A stretch of 64,000 nt of DNA from an uncultured Chitinophagales bacterium (GCA_938023075.1 CALHDG010000131.1:1-64000); one strand, 5' to 3'. Counted from the stretch's first letter, positions 34,247 to 44,377 are shown. The notes: generated from the letters alone by a model not told the origin. Numbers and translations: made by a program.

Positions 34247-37114
34247 ATGTATGTATTAAAATCGTATATGACTAACTGCTTCCAAAAATTAATTGCTTTT
34301 ATTGTATTGCTTTTTTTTACAATCATAAGCATTGCCCAAACCATTGAAATGCGAACGGTAACTGGCACCATAACTGCTGTAGATGGAGAACCCTTAATTG
34401 GAGCAACCGTAAAAGTAAAAGGAACCAACAGCGGAACCACCACCGATTTTAATGGGCAATATTCTATTAGAATACCGGAGGCGGACAATACGGTTTTCGT
34501 GATATCGTATTTAGGTTACGAAAGTAAAGAGTTATTGATAAGCGATCAAAAGAAAGTGGATATTGAGTTGAAAGAAGCCTCAGAACTATTGGAAGAATTG
34601 GTAGTGATTGGCTATGCAACTAAAAAGAAAACAGATGTAGTTGGGGCAATTGCTTCTATAGGGGTTGAAGAATTTAATCAAGGCGTAATAAGCACACCTG
34701 AAGAATTGTTACAAGCAAAAATGGCAGGGGTTCGGGTTACTTCTTCTAGCGGTGAGCCTGGTGCTGGGGTTAACTTAACTATTCGTGGAGCAGGTTCTAT
34801 TCGAAGTGGCAATAGCCCTTTGTATGTAATTGATGGAATACCGCTAAACAACATTGCTATTACTCCGCCAAGCTGTAATTTATCTGGAAATGATATTCCA
34901 ACAATTGCGGCAAGTAAAAATCCTTTAAGTTTTTTAAATCCAAATGATATTGCCTCTATAGATGTGTTAAAAGATGCTTCGGCAACGGCTATTTATGGTT
35001 CAAGAGGATCTAACGGTGTGGTAATAATTACTACAAAAAAGGGAAAAGCTGGCAAAGCGAATTTAGATTATAATGCCTTCGTTGGTACTTCTTCTGTTGC
35101 CAAAAAAATAGAGGTAGTCGGCTTAGGAAACGGAACCGATTGGCAAGAAGAAATATTAAGGAACGGGGCACTTACTCACAATCATAACATTGCTTATGGG
35201 GGAGGGTCAGAACGAGCCATTTACCGGGCTTCTTTGAGTTATTTTGACCAGGAAGGAATTATTAACAAAAGCCGATTACGTCGTGTTACTGGAAGACTAA
35301 ATACAACTTTGTTTGCTTTGCCAAGCGACCGTTTAAAAATTGATTTAAATTTGTTGAGTAGTCAAGTTTTAGATAATGGCATTCCGCGCTCTGATGTTTC
35401 AGATACCGCAGGGGAACTAATTACAAATACCTTAGCTGCCGATCCGGCACGGTCAATATTTGGTAGTGACGGTGATTACTCGGCGGGACCTACTAATCCG
35501 GTTGGTTTATTAAATGCTTGGAATGACTTAACTACAACTAACCGAACCTTAGGGAATATTACTGCCGGTTTAGATATTGTTGAAGGATTAAAATATCAAT
35601 TTAATTTGGCAATAGACCGGTCTGTTTCATTACGAGAACAAGAGTTACAGCCCAACAACTTAGAAGGAATAAACATTATTAATGGCTCCTATTGTTTTGC
35701 CAATATTGGCGCAAATAATACCTTAGTTGAAAACTTTTTAACCTACCGTACTTTGTTGGCTGACAATCAATTTGAATTTATGTTGGGTCATGCCTATCAA
35801 CGTTTTGAAGTTAACTCTTTCGCTACGGCTTCCAGTAATTATGCCATACCAACCATTAGTGCTTTAGATGATCCGGCAAATCCACAAGACGAGATTATTG
35901 GTTCAAAATCGGGCAGTCACGAAATTAATAAATTAGAATCTGTATTTGGCAGGATAAATTATACCAGGAATGATCAGGTTTTAGTAACGGCTTCTATGCG
36001 CGCAGATGGCTCTTCTAAATTTGGAACGAATAACCGTTGGGGATTTTTTCCAGCTATTTCAGCCGCTTATCGTTTAAATAATATAGTAGATGCTTTTGAT
36101 GATTTAAAAGTTAGAGTTGGTTGGGGACAAACCGGCAACCAGGAAATACCAAACAAGGCTACCCAAGAAACTTTTCAGGTAACGCCAACGGGTATTTCGC
36201 GGGTACGGGAAGCAAACCCCGATTTAAAGTGGGAGGTAAGTAGTCAATTTAACATTGGTGCAGATTTTTCTTTACCTAAAGACCGCTTATATGGAAGTAT
36301 TGATTATTTTAACACAGTAAATACCGATCCTTTATTATTGGTAGATTCTGAACCACCTGCGGTTTCTCAAAAATGGATTAACCTGAACGGAGAGATCAAA
36401 AACCAAGGTGTTGAGTTGTTTCTCGGTACAGCTTTAGTAAATCGATCTGATTTTAATTGGACCATTGATGCCAATGCAACCTATACAACTAATGAAGTTT
36501 CGTTGCCCGATGGACGTGAAATTTTTACCGGCATATTAAGTGGAAGAAGTATAAACGGAACACTTACTCAAGTCATTAAAGATGGAGAAGCGCTTGGCTC
36601 CTTTTATATTTTTGAAGATATGGGCGATGGCAATTCTTCCGAAAGTAGAATAATTAATGGAACGGGTATTCCTAATTTTGTTTATGGCATTAATACCTAT
36701 GTTAATTATAATGCTTTTGATGTGGGTTTAAATTTATCGGGTGTAGCCGGCAACTTGATTTATAATGCAACCGATAATTTCTTGCTCAATTTTGGAGGAA
36801 ATATTTCTGAACGAGTAGCTGATGCAACTAATATTCCGGCAGGTGCTTCCAGTTTCTTTTTAGAAGATGGTCGATTTTTACGGTTGAATAATTTAACCAT
36901 AGGATATACTATTCCAACAAGAAATACCGATTGGCTTAACAAGGCTCGTGTTTTTGTAACTGGACAAAATTTATTTGTGTTGACCCCTTATTCCGGCTAC
37001 GACCCAGAAGTGAATACTCCTTCTGCGGTTAACGGAAATTTGTCTTATGGTATTGATTTTGCTACCTACCCGCGAGCACGCACCTTTTTAATTGGGGTTA
37101 GTTTGGGGTTGTAG
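34247..37114 (+). CDS. SusC/RagA-family TonB-linked outer-membrane protein
   Basis: The 955-residue protein has a signal peptide (IAFIVLLFFTIISIAQ, about residues 16-31), a CarboxypepD_reg-like domain (VTGTITAVDGEPLIGATVKV, then TTTDFNGQYSI), and then the SusC-type plug with LEELVVIGYATKKKTDVVGA, AGVRVTSSSGEPGAGVNLTI, VIDGIPLNN and DVLKDASATAIYGSRGSNGV. The barrel ends RARTFLIGVSLGL. The start could also be the ATG seven codons later (34268). SusC proteins normally pair with a SusD lipoprotein encoded downstream; none is present, so this is an orphan. Substrate is unknown. Confidence 0.93.
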   Translation: MYVLKSYMTNCFQKLIAFIVLLFFTIISIAQTIEMRTVTGTITAVDGEPLIGATVKVKGTNSGTTTDFNGQYSIRIPEADNTVFVISYLGYESKELLISDQKKVDIELKEASELLEELVVIGYATKKKTDVVGAIASIGVEEFNQGVISTPEELLQAKMAGVRVTSSSGEPGAGVNLTIRGAGSIRSGNSPLYVIDGIPLNNIAITPPSCNLSGNDIPTIAASKNPLSFLNPNDIASIDVLKDASATAIYGSRGSNGVVIITTKKGKAGKANLDYNAFVGTSSVAKKIEVVGLGNGTDWQEEILRNGALTHNHNIAYGGGSERAIYRASLSYFDQEGIINKSRLRRVTGRLNTTLFALPSDRLKIDLNLLSSQVLDNGIPRSDVSDTAGELITNTLAADPARSIFGSDGDYSAGPTNPVGLLNAWNDLTTTNRTLGNITAGLDIVEGLKYQFNLAIDRSVSLREQELQPNNLEGINIINGSYCFANIGANNTLVENFLTYRTLLADNQFEFMLGHAYQRFEVNSFATASSNYAIPTISALDDPANPQDEIIGSKSGSHEINKLESVFGRINYTRNDQVLVTASMRADGSSKFGTNNRWGFFPAISAAYRLNNIVDAFDDLKVRVGWGQTGNQEIPNKATQETFQVTPTGISRVREANPDLKWEVSSQFNIGADFSLPKDRLYGSIDYFNTVNTDPLLLVDSEPPAVSQKWINLNGEIKNQGVELFLGTALVNRSDFNWTIDANATYTTNEVSLPDGREIFTGILSGRSINGTLTQVIKDGEALGSFYIFEDMGDGNSSESRIINGTGIPNFVYGINTYVNYNAFDVGLNLSGVAGNLIYNATDNFLLNFGGNISERVADATNIPAGASSFFLEDGRFLRLNNLTIGYTIPTRNTDWLNKARVFVTGQNLFVLTPYSGYDPEVNTPSAVNGNLSYGIDFATYPRARTFLIGVSLGL

Positions 37115-37144
37115 TGTAAACGTTATAACCCTGTGTAAACCAGT

Positions 37145-37161
37145 CAGGTTTCAAAAACCTG
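37145..37161. repeat. Short perfect hairpin after the SusC-like gene
   Basis: CAGGTTT-CAA-AAACCTG forms a 7-bp stem with a 3-nt loop 30 bp after the stop codon. The sequence GTCAGGT also flanks it on both sides as a direct repeat. There is no T-run, so it is not a standard terminator. Confidence 0.45.
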
Positions 37162-37333
37162 TCAGGTCTAGAAAATTTGGTGTATTTCAAAAACAATTAG
37201 CAACCAACACTATGTAGAAATAACTTAACGTATATTTACCCGCACAAAACAAAACCATGCCGGTACAAGAAAATCTTTTAATTGTAAAAAGTAGACTAAC
37301 ATCTAATTCGAATCACCAGAAAAACCAAGGCTG

Positions 37334-38470
37334 TTGAAATTAGTTGCCAAAACATTTGCCGGTTTAGAGCCGGTGTTATCCAACGAATTAAAAGAACTTG
37401 GAGCTACTAAAGTACAGCAAGAAAAACGTGCCGTTTCTTTTGAAGGAGATTTGAACCTTTTGTACAAAGCCAACTATGGTTTGCAAACTGCCTTGCGTAT
37501 TTTAAAGCCTATTGATCAATTTAAGGCAAGACATCCGCAACATATTTATAAGCACGTTTATAACTTTAACTGGTCAAAATATTTAAAGACTTATCAAACC
37601 TTTGCTATTGATAGTACAGTTCACTCTCCTTACTTTACCCACTCAAAGTTTGTTGCCTTAAAAATGAAAGATGCCATCGTTGATCAGTTTAGAGACAAAA
37701 CCGGCAGGCGACCTTCGGTTGATGTAAAAAATCCGGACCTGCGTTTAAACATACGCATTAATGTAGATGAAGTGACGATTATGTTAGATAGTTCGGGCTT
37801 TAGTTTACACAAACGCGGCTACCGGGCAAGTAACCGGCAAGCCCCTATTAACGAAGCCTTAGCAGCCGGTTTAATTTTAACCAGCGGCTGGCAACCAAGT
37901 GCTCCATATGTTGATTTTATGTGTGGGTCTGGTACTTTTTTAATTGAAGCAGCTTGTTTAGCAACGCAAACGCCACCCGGTTTTTTTCGGCAAAACAGGT
38001 ATACCTTCGAGAATTGGACAGACTTTGACGAGTCGCTTTGGAAAACGGTAAAAGCTGAAGCCCAAGCAAACATCAAAGCCCCCCAAAATAAAATTACTGG
38101 TTTCGACATTGATCCGAAAATGATTCAACTAAGTCAACAACATCTAAAAATTACAGCATTTGAAAAAGTGATTCAGTTAAAGCACAGTGCTTTAAAAGAT
38201 AGCAAGCCGGTGGTAAAAGTTGAGCCCGAAACGCAACAAGGCACTATACTCATTAATCCACCGTACGGCATGCGCCTAAAAGCTAAAGATTTGGTGACCC
38301 TGTATAAATCTATTGGCGACACCTTTAAACAAAACTACAAAGGTTACACCGCTTGGGTTTTTTCAGGCAACAAAAATGCGCTAAAGCAATTGGGCTTGCG
38401 CACTTCCAAAAAACTAACATTCTACAACGGAGCGGTTGAATGTAAATTTCACCGCTATGATTTGTATTGA
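37334..38470 (+). CDS. THUMP-domain class I RNA methyltransferase (RlmL N-terminal / Trm14-like)
   Basis: This is a SAM-dependent methyltransferase of rRNA or tRNA bases. The 378-residue protein has an N-terminal THUMP domain (about 45-155), then VDFMCGSGTFLIEAACLA as SAM-binding motif I, FDIDPKMIQ as motif II and the catalytic INPPYGMRL (about residues 308-316). It matches the stand-alone RlmL/YpsC-like methyltransferase, lacking the RlmK half. The start is TTG: residues MKLVAKTFAGLEPVL from that codon match family starts and no in-frame ATG lies close upstream. Neighbours do not suggest an operon. Confidence 0.9.
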   Translation: MKLVAKTFAGLEPVLSNELKELGATKVQQEKRAVSFEGDLNLLYKANYGLQTALRILKPIDQFKARHPQHIYKHVYNFNWSKYLKTYQTFAIDSTVHSPYFTHSKFVALKMKDAIVDQFRDKTGRRPSVDVKNPDLRLNIRINVDEVTIMLDSSGFSLHKRGYRASNRQAPINEALAAGLILTSGWQPSAPYVDFMCGSGTFLIEAACLATQTPPGFFRQNRYTFENWTDFDESLWKTVKAEAQANIKAPQNKITGFDIDPKMIQLSQQHLKITAFEKVIQLKHSALKDSKPVVKVEPETQQGTILINPPYGMRLKAKDLVTLYKSIGDTFKQNYKGYTAWVFSGNKNALKQLGLRTSKKLTFYNGAVECKFHRYDLY

Positions 38471-38585
38471 TAGGCAAGATGTCAGAAGCCAAATGGCAGA
38501 GGAGAGAAGTAAGAGACAAGATGCTAGAAGATACTGACCACAAGTTATAGCCGAAATGTTATATTTAAAGTTTTGAATAGTTTAG

Positions 38586-38726
38586 TTTTTTTGAAGCGAA
38601 ACGGAAGTCTTATGAAGAGAAGGTAGTCTTGCTTTCCGTTCAAATGTTGCTGCTATGCACAAAAGCCAACGCGGCAAGCAACATAACCACTGCAATCAAG
38701 GCTAGGTTGCCAACTTCGCTGCTTCG
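38586..38726 (-). repeat. Dispersed structured repeat, family I, copy C
   Basis: In reverse orientation: TTTTTTTGAAGCGAAACGG at the left end, GCTTTCCGTTCAAATGTTGC in the middle, GCAACATAACCACTGC and ATCAAGGCTAGG at the right. Outer helix CCTTG/CAAG and inner helix GTTGC/GCAAC both differ from copy A while remaining complementary. It begins 115 bp after the methyltransferase stop. The rest of the gap 38471-38828 contains short AGATGCTAGAAG / ACATCTAAGATCTAAG-type degenerate sequence. Confidence 0.8.
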
Positions 38727-38828
38727 TAAAATCCAATATTCAATAAAAATTGAAAACATCTGACATATGGCTTCTAACATCTAAGATCTAAGAAAAAATA
38801 GTATCTTAGTAAAGCAAAACAAAGGCAT

Positions 38829-41648
38829 ATGAAAAAAATCATCTTGGTTATAAGCGTATTATTGAGTTTGTTGATAGGATACGGCTTGCAAAACAAACAA
38901 CATCAAACCGCGCTAAAAAATCGATTAAACAAAACTGCCGGCATTAGCATGGGTATTGGTACACCCGAAGATAAATTTGCCCGCTTTACAGAAACCTATA
39001 CGATGCTGGTAGACCCGGCAACCCAAAAAGTACCACCCTATATGCGGCAACGGGAAATGGCTTTTGCGAAAACGTTACCGGTTGCCAAAACTGCCAAAAA
39101 AGAAATGGACTTTAAAGCGAGAGGACCTTATAATGTAGGTGGCAGAACGCGTGCTTTTGCTATAGATGTGCGTAACGAATCGGTGATGTTTGCCGGCAGT
39201 GTTTCCGGCGGCTTATGGAAAAGCACCAATGGAGGAAAAGCGTGGTACAAAGTAACTGCAGCCACTCAAAATTTAAGTATCACCACCATTGCACAAGACC
39301 CACGCGAAGGGCATCAGGATGAATGGTATTTTGGAACCGGCGAATTATTTGGTGCCTCGCAAGGCGAATCAGGTGCGTTTTATTTTGGCAATGGCATTTT
39401 TAAAAGTACCGATAATGGAGAAACTTGGGAAATCTTACCCAACACAGCTACCAATATAATTAATGAGTTTCAATCGGAATGGCAGGGCATTTGGCGCATT
39501 GCTATTGATGCTTCCAATAAAGTACAAACTGAAATTTACGTAGCTTCGTATGCACGCATACATCGCAGCTTAGATGGTGGCAAAACATGGAGTGTGGTAT
39601 TTGGTACTGGTTTAAATAATCAAGTATCGTATTTTACAGATGTGGCATTAACTTCAACAGGTGTAGTATATGCTGCTTTTAGTAAAGAAAATAATATTGT
39701 TGCTAATGGAAATGGCGCAAGAGGCGGCATTTGGCGATCAAAAACTGGCATGGGAGATTACGTAAATATTCTACCCGAAAATTTTCCGCCATCGTATAAC
39801 CGTATTGCAATAGGTATAGCACCATCCGATGAAAACCAAGTGTATTTTGCAGTTGCTAATGTAGATTCGTTATATGGCAAAAGAGCCTCTACCCCAACGC
39901 AAGGAGATGAATTTAATGCCTTATGGAAATACGTTTATGAAAGTGGCGATGGTAGCGAAGCAGGGGGCAAATGGGCTAACTTAACGGAAAATATTTATCG
40001 GGGACCCGATCAATTTGATGACTTTTATGTGCAAGGCGGTTATGACTTGATGGTTGCCGTAAAACCGGATGACCCCAATACGGTTTTTATTGGCGGTACT
40101 AATATGTTTAGAAGTACCGATGGCTTTAGTACGAAGGACAATATTGACCATGTCGGCGGTTATGGCATTGGCGCAAAATTACCTTTAGTGGGGGAATATC
40201 CAAATCACCATCCCGATTTACACGGAGCCGTTTTTTCTAAAAACAATCCGAAAGTGATGTATTCTTTTCACGATGGCGGTATTAGTAAAACATTGGACTG
40301 TACAGCAGATGAAGTGGAATGGGAAACGCTAAATAACGGATACATCAGTTCGCAGTTTTATACGTTGGCTATTGATAAAGCCGACACGAATAATTTTGTA
40401 ATGGGTGGCTTGCAAGACAATGGCACGTATTTTACTAATCGAGATGATTCGTTAGCTAAATGGACTAAACCTTACGGTGCCGACGGAGGGTATTGTGCCA
40501 TGCCTGACGGTCGAGATTATTTTATTGTCTCTACGCAAAGAGGTAGATTGATTAAAGTTGAAAAAGACCTACACGGTAATCCATTAAACTATCAACGGTT
40601 TGACCCTGCATTAGCACGTTCGGAATTTGCTTTCATTAATGCCTTTACGCTTGACCCCGAAACCAATGATAAATTGTACATGCCCATCGGTAATAAATTG
40701 TGGATTAGAGAAGCCTTGAGCCAAATTCCTATAGAAAATAATTTTGATTCTACTTCGGTAGGTTGGAAAATTTACCCGGATAGTTTAAAAGTAACCGATA
40801 GAATTTTCACGCGGATAACGGCTTCACAAGCCAATCCTTTTTTTAGGGTTTACTTAGGTACCAATACCTCTAATGTATATCGAATTGATAAAATTAACAG
40901 TGCAAAAAACACCTCTTTTAGCAATGTTACTGGTACTAATTTTCCATCGGGAGCCTTTGTAATTGATATTGCCGTTAACCCACACAATGGTAATAAAGTG
41001 ATGGTTGCTTTTTCTAATTTTAATATCTATAGTATTTTTTATTCAGAAGATGCTGGTGAAAGTTGGACTAAGGTTGCTGGCAATTTAGAGCAATTTGCCA
41101 ATGGCAGTGGCAACGGTCCTTCTATACGAGCAATTGATATTTTGCCTAAAACGGATGGAAGCTATCAATATTTTGCGGGCACGACCATTGGGCTGTTTTA
41201 TACAACTGACTTAAACGGAGAAGACACTGAATGGAGTTTAGTCGCTCCACATACTATTGGTAATAATATTATTGCTGCCATCGAAACAAGGGAAGCGGAT
41301 GGATATGTTGCCGTTGCCACGCACGGCAATGGGGTTTTTACTGCCAATACCCCAACTGATGAGCCTTTTGTTTTTGTTGAAGAAGAACCAGAAATTTTTC
41401 AACATCTTAAAGCCTATCCCAATCCAACAAGTGATGTATTTAACTTGTTGTTTTCTTCTGTTATTAGCGAGCCGCTTGCTATTCAAATATATAATGAGTT
41501 AGGTGTTTTGGTGTTGAATAAAACTATTCCTGTTGGTAATCCTTCGCTGCAAGTAACCTTTAATGTTGCAGATTTACCAAAAGGACTGTATTATTATCAA
41601 ATGGAGGTAAATGGATTTAGTAAGGGCGATAGTTTTATGGTGCAATAG
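38829..41648 (+). CDS. BNR/sortilin-type beta-propeller protein with T9SS type A sorting domain
   Basis: The 939-residue protein starts with a signal/anchor helix (KIILVISVLLSLLIGYGLQ). Many Asp-box repeats follow (GLWKSTNGGKAWYK about 137-150, FKSTDNGETWEI, HRSLDGGKTWSVV, YSEDAGESWTKV), forming a VPS10/sortilin-like or exo-sialidase-like propeller. The last about 75 residues are a type A T9SS signal: LKAYPNPTSDVFNLLFSS, IQIYNELGVLVLN and LPKGLYYYQMEVNG. The protein is exported across the outer membrane by T9SS and probably attached to the surface. The enzymatic activity, if any, is unknown. Confidence 0.9.
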   Translation: MKKIILVISVLLSLLIGYGLQNKQHQTALKNRLNKTAGISMGIGTPEDKFARFTETYTMLVDPATQKVPPYMRQREMAFAKTLPVAKTAKKEMDFKARGPYNVGGRTRAFAIDVRNESVMFAGSVSGGLWKSTNGGKAWYKVTAATQNLSITTIAQDPREGHQDEWYFGTGELFGASQGESGAFYFGNGIFKSTDNGETWEILPNTATNIINEFQSEWQGIWRIAIDASNKVQTEIYVASYARIHRSLDGGKTWSVVFGTGLNNQVSYFTDVALTSTGVVYAAFSKENNIVANGNGARGGIWRSKTGMGDYVNILPENFPPSYNRIAIGIAPSDENQVYFAVANVDSLYGKRASTPTQGDEFNALWKYVYESGDGSEAGGKWANLTENIYRGPDQFDDFYVQGGYDLMVAVKPDDPNTVFIGGTNMFRSTDGFSTKDNIDHVGGYGIGAKLPLVGEYPNHHPDLHGAVFSKNNPKVMYSFHDGGISKTLDCTADEVEWETLNNGYISSQFYTLAIDKADTNNFVMGGLQDNGTYFTNRDDSLAKWTKPYGADGGYCAMPDGRDYFIVSTQRGRLIKVEKDLHGNPLNYQRFDPALARSEFAFINAFTLDPETNDKLYMPIGNKLWIREALSQIPIENNFDSTSVGWKIYPDSLKVTDRIFTRITASQANPFFRVYLGTNTSNVYRIDKINSAKNTSFSNVTGTNFPSGAFVIDIAVNPHNGNKVMVAFSNFNIYSIFYSEDAGESWTKVAGNLEQFANGSGNGPSIRAIDILPKTDGSYQYFAGTTIGLFYTTDLNGEDTEWSLVAPHTIGNNIIAAIETREADGYVAVATHGNGVFTANTPTDEPFVFVEEEPEIFQHLKAYPNPTSDVFNLLFSSVISEPLAIQIYNELGVLVLNKTIPVGNPSLQVTFNVADLPKGLYYYQMEVNGFSKGDSFMVQ

Positions 41649-41659
41649 ACTTTTTATAG

Positions 41660-41780
41660 GTTCTACTACGAATTTAATGAGCAGTTTAAACTACCCCGAC
41701 CTTTTTCTTTCGATAAAACTCAGCTAGTGATGAGTTGGTACAGACTCTTCAATATTTGAAGGGGAATTAGTCCGGCAAAG
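41660..41780 (+). repeat. Dispersed repeat, family II, copy near 41.7 kb
   Basis: GGTTCTACTACGAATTTA, AACTACCCCGACCTTTTTCT, then TTCAATATTTGAAGGGGAAT and TAGTCCGGC recur, inverted, at about 59018-59132, and the TACCCCGACC / GAAGGGGAATTAGT parts are those of the 127-bp tandem unit. This copy has an internal 30-bp insert (around 41720-41750) relative to the 59-kb copy. Confidence 0.75.
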
Positions 41781-41837
41781 CTTATATACTTGTACTCTTT
41801 TTATATAAAATTTTCATTGGCGAACAGGAACGTTTAT

Positions 41838-41980
41838 TAAGCCGGCTAAGGTTGGCATACTAGCCCCGATAGTAGCGGTTATGCTGCCTGAAGCGTTGGC
41901 TTTTGTGCGTTGGCGCAGCATTTGAGCGGATAGCGGGGAGCCCCTTTTCAAGTACCTGTAATGTTTCGCTTCTAAATATA
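41838..41980 (+). repeat. Dispersed structured repeat, family I, copy D
   Basis: TAGCCCCGATAGTAGCGG, TTATGCTGCC and GGCGCAGCATTTGAGCGG, ATAGCGGGGAGC and GTTTCGCTTCTAAATATA are present. The outer helix GCCCCG/CGGGG(A) is perfect. It lies between two plus-strand genes, in the opposite orientation to copies A, C, F, G and H with respect to the upstream gene. Confidence 0.8.
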
Positions 41981-42048
41981 ATTGTTTGTGAAAATATTTA
42001 CTAATAAAAACTTTTTGGAACTCCATTTTTTCAACAAGTAAAAAATTT

Positions 42049-42056
42049 TACTTTTG
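42049..42056 (+). promoter_or_regulatory. Putative -7 box of the FKBP lipoprotein gene
   Basis: TACTTTTG fits TAnnTTTG and lies 15 bp before the ATG at 42072, implying a very short leader. No -33 element at standard spacing was found. Confidence 0.35.
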
Positions 42057-42071
42057 TGAAAATTTAAGTCT

Positions 42072-42611
42072 ATGAGAAAAGTGGTTTTACTTGTAATGTG
42101 CACTGTTTGTTATTTAAGTGCTTGTGAATCTTCTAACAACACCACTAATAAAATTGCTAAAGGAAAGATGGCTAATGAAACCGCTGCTAAAGGCGAAATT
42201 GCCAAAAATCTAAATGAAGCTCAATGGGCAATTGATCATCCTAAAATGCTGGCATTTATTAAACAACATAAAATGGATGCCAAATGGTTACCTTCTGGCT
42301 TGTATTATTCAATTGTTCAAACAGGCAGTGGGGCTAAACCAACTATGAACTCAGTAGTGAATGTGAGTTATGAGATGAGTGATTTAAATGGCAATCAAAT
42401 CTGGTCTACCATTCAATCGGATGGAAAGGAAACGCGCAGTTTGAATCAGTTTCCGGCGGGTGTTTCGGAGGGTTTGCAATTGATACAGGCCGGTGGGCGC
42501 ATTCAATTAATTGTTCCATCGGGTTTAGCTTATGGTGACAAAGGTTGGGGCAAGCAGATTGCATCAAACACGAACTTGTTTTATGATATACAATTGAATA
42601 GTGTTGAATAA
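42072..42611 (+). CDS. FKBP-type peptidyl-prolyl isomerase lipoprotein
   Basis: The 179-residue protein has a lipoprotein signal (VVLLVMCTVCYLSACESS, Cys at about 18) and a low-complexity linker. Its C-terminal FKBP domain has VVNVSYEMSDLNGNQIW, FPAGVSEGLQLIQAGGRIQL and VPSGLAYGDKGWGKQI followed by ASNTNLFYDIQL. The PSxLAYG and final FxDIxL patterns are typical FKBP. It is expected to be anchored in the outer or inner membrane and to assist folding of periplasmic or outer-membrane proteins. Some canonical pocket residues are replaced (for example no VHYTG motif), so activity may be weak. Confidence 0.88.
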   Translation: MRKVVLLVMCTVCYLSACESSNNTTNKIAKGKMANETAAKGEIAKNLNEAQWAIDHPKMLAFIKQHKMDAKWLPSGLYYSIVQTGSGAKPTMNSVVNVSYEMSDLNGNQIWSTIQSDGKETRSLNQFPAGVSEGLQLIQAGGRIQLIVPSGLAYGDKGWGKQIASNTNLFYDIQLNSVE

Positions 42612-42675
42612 CGGTGTATATAATTAACTTAATCCGATAGAGATTACGCAATTGTTTGTCGGAAATAATTATGAA

Positions 42676-43530
42676 CTATAACAATAACTCCCAAGCCTCC
42701 ATAACCTTACCCGCAGCAATCAATGTTTTAGCAGCTTGATGTTTTTCAATTTCTGTTCCATTAAAAGGATGCTTAGTCTGATAGGTATGAATAGAAGATT
42801 GATTGGGCAATTGTTCAACACCGGCTAAGGTGGCTAAATCATTTCCGGTAAGGATGGTGCTATTTTTTAGATGGTCGGGTAAAGCATCCCAACCAACTGC
42901 TTGTATATTGACGGGTTGTACAATGGGGAAAATCTGTTCCCCTTGTGCTCTGCAATAAAAAGCGCGCCCCATTCGGGCAACTAAATTGGCTTTTTGTGGA
43001 TCGATCTTACCGGCTTCGTCATAAATGGAAGTGTCAATATGTAGTTTTACGACTTCGCATATAATTAAATTACCGGCACCTCCATGCTCGCCTAAGGCAA
43101 TTATATTGTTTACTTGGCATTCATAACTTGCAATAGATTCAGCTACCCTCGGGGCTTTAACCATATCTCCTGGTATTGGAGTCAACCCGGCTTTATCAAA
43201 TTCACTAACTTGTTCATCATATTCAATGCTGGTTAGTGCCATTTGCCGAACGATATCATAAGAAACAATATTAATAACTAACTCTTTGTTATGTTCAGCA
43301 TTATGTAACGTATGTTTGGTACTATTATCTTTTACTTTACGGTTGGAAGAAAAAACCAAAATAGGTGGGTTAGAAGAAAAACAGTTGAAAAAACTATAAG
43401 GCGCCAAATTGTAAACCCCATTGGGGTTAATACTACTGACAAAGGCTATCGGTCTTGGGGCTACAGTACCTAATAAAATTTGATGTAATTCGGCAGTTGA
43501 AATTTCTGTTGGATTAATAGATTGATGCAT
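42676..43530 (-). CDS. Flavin reductase-like / FMN-binding split-barrel protein
   Basis: The 284-residue protein has the flavin_reduct domain in the first about 200 residues: LHQILLGTVAPRPIAFVSSI, GVYNLAPYSFFNCFSSNPPI with LVFSSN, and ELVINIVS. APRPIAFV and NLAPYSFF are the FMN-phosphate and flavin-contact segments in this family. The C-terminal 80 residues are extra and helical, with the segment LIAAGKVMEAWELLL at the end. Substrate is unknown. It faces the FKBP gene tail to tail and is monocistronic. Confidence 0.88.
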   Translation of the reverse strand: MHQSINPTEISTAELHQILLGTVAPRPIAFVSSINPNGVYNLAPYSFFNCFSSNPPILVFSSNRKVKDNSTKHTLHNAEHNKELVINIVSYDIVRQMALTSIEYDEQVSEFDKAGLTPIPGDMVKAPRVAESIASYECQVNNIIALGEHGGAGNLIICEVVKLHIDTSIYDEAGKIDPQKANLVARMGRAFYCRAQGEQIFPIVQPVNIQAVGWDALPDHLKNSTILTGNDLATLAGVEQLPNQSSIHTYQTKHPFNGTEIEKHQAAKTLIAAGKVMEAWELLL

Positions 43531-44086
43531 AAAAACCTAAAAAATAGTTAGCTGATAAAATTAGTCTATAATCTTTAAATACCTATCATTTAAACTTGAA
43601 AAATTGTTTTGAGTAAATTCAGTAAAAATTTTTTCCATATATAATTCAATGCATTAAATGTCTATTTTTTTATACTAAAGAAATTATAATTAAATACAAT
43701 AAAATTTAATTATAATTCAAAAATAATTGCAAGAAATATATTATCAGTTAACTATAAATTTATATAAAATGCTTAACATTAAATACTATTCGATAAACAT
43801 CGACTTAACAATTGTTTATAAAATTGAACAAACAAATTTAAATATATTGTAATCATAAAATTTTACAAAACCCAACCCAAATTTTAACGTAAACAGAAGC
43901 AGTTATCAAAATAAATACCAATGCACATTTTGCTGAAATTATACAATATTTTTACTCGACATCAAGCCCTGTTTTTCTTACACGAAAATGGACCCTTTGA
44001 TTTTGAAAACCTTTCTTATAATCGAAGCTGTTTAAAAAACAGACTGAACGACAAAACACCCCAAATCAAAACTCAAGAAATTATAA
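43531..44086. other. AT-rich intergenic stretch without recognisable gene
   Basis: The sequence is very AT-rich, with many ATTTAAAT/TAATTATA words. A 132-codon frame (43921-44319) crosses from here into the inverted repeat that follows and looks accidental. No RNA gene was recognised. Confidence 0.5.
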
Positions 44087-44264
44087 TTTATACTAAATTG
44101 ACCATAAAATGTAACACCAATTTCGGTTTAATATTGGCGATCTCTTCGTTAAAAATACTCGCCGTAGCCGCTGGCTATGTCTGCGTTTTTTGCCTTGAGC
44201 TCACCAATTTAATTCCAAAATTTTTGTGTCACTTTTTACAGTCAAATTGGTATTATAACCGTCA
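44087..44264. mobile_element. MITE-like palindromic element, family IV
   Basis: The left half (ATAATTTATACTAAATTGAC, then ATAAAATGTAACACC, TAATATTGGCGA) is an imperfect inverted copy of the right half (complement ATAATACCAATTTGACTGTA, then AAAAGTGACAC, TAAATTGGTGAG). The centre holds CGCCGTAGCC-GCTGGCTATG. Terminal motif ATAATACCAATTTGA is shared with a second element near 46.66-46.76 kb. Confidence 0.65.
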
Positions 44265-44377
44265 ATATGCTAATGGCAATAAGCATATTTTTTCTTGTAA
44301 GATACCACCGCTTTATTGAATTGCTAAATCGATATGCCCAGCCCTCCGATTTTCCTCTGGAAAAAAAGGAGAATTGA

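Noticed and set aside
43921-44319. 132-codon plus-strand frame
   Set aside because: No recognisable domain, biased composition, and its second half is one arm and the centre of the palindromic family IV element.
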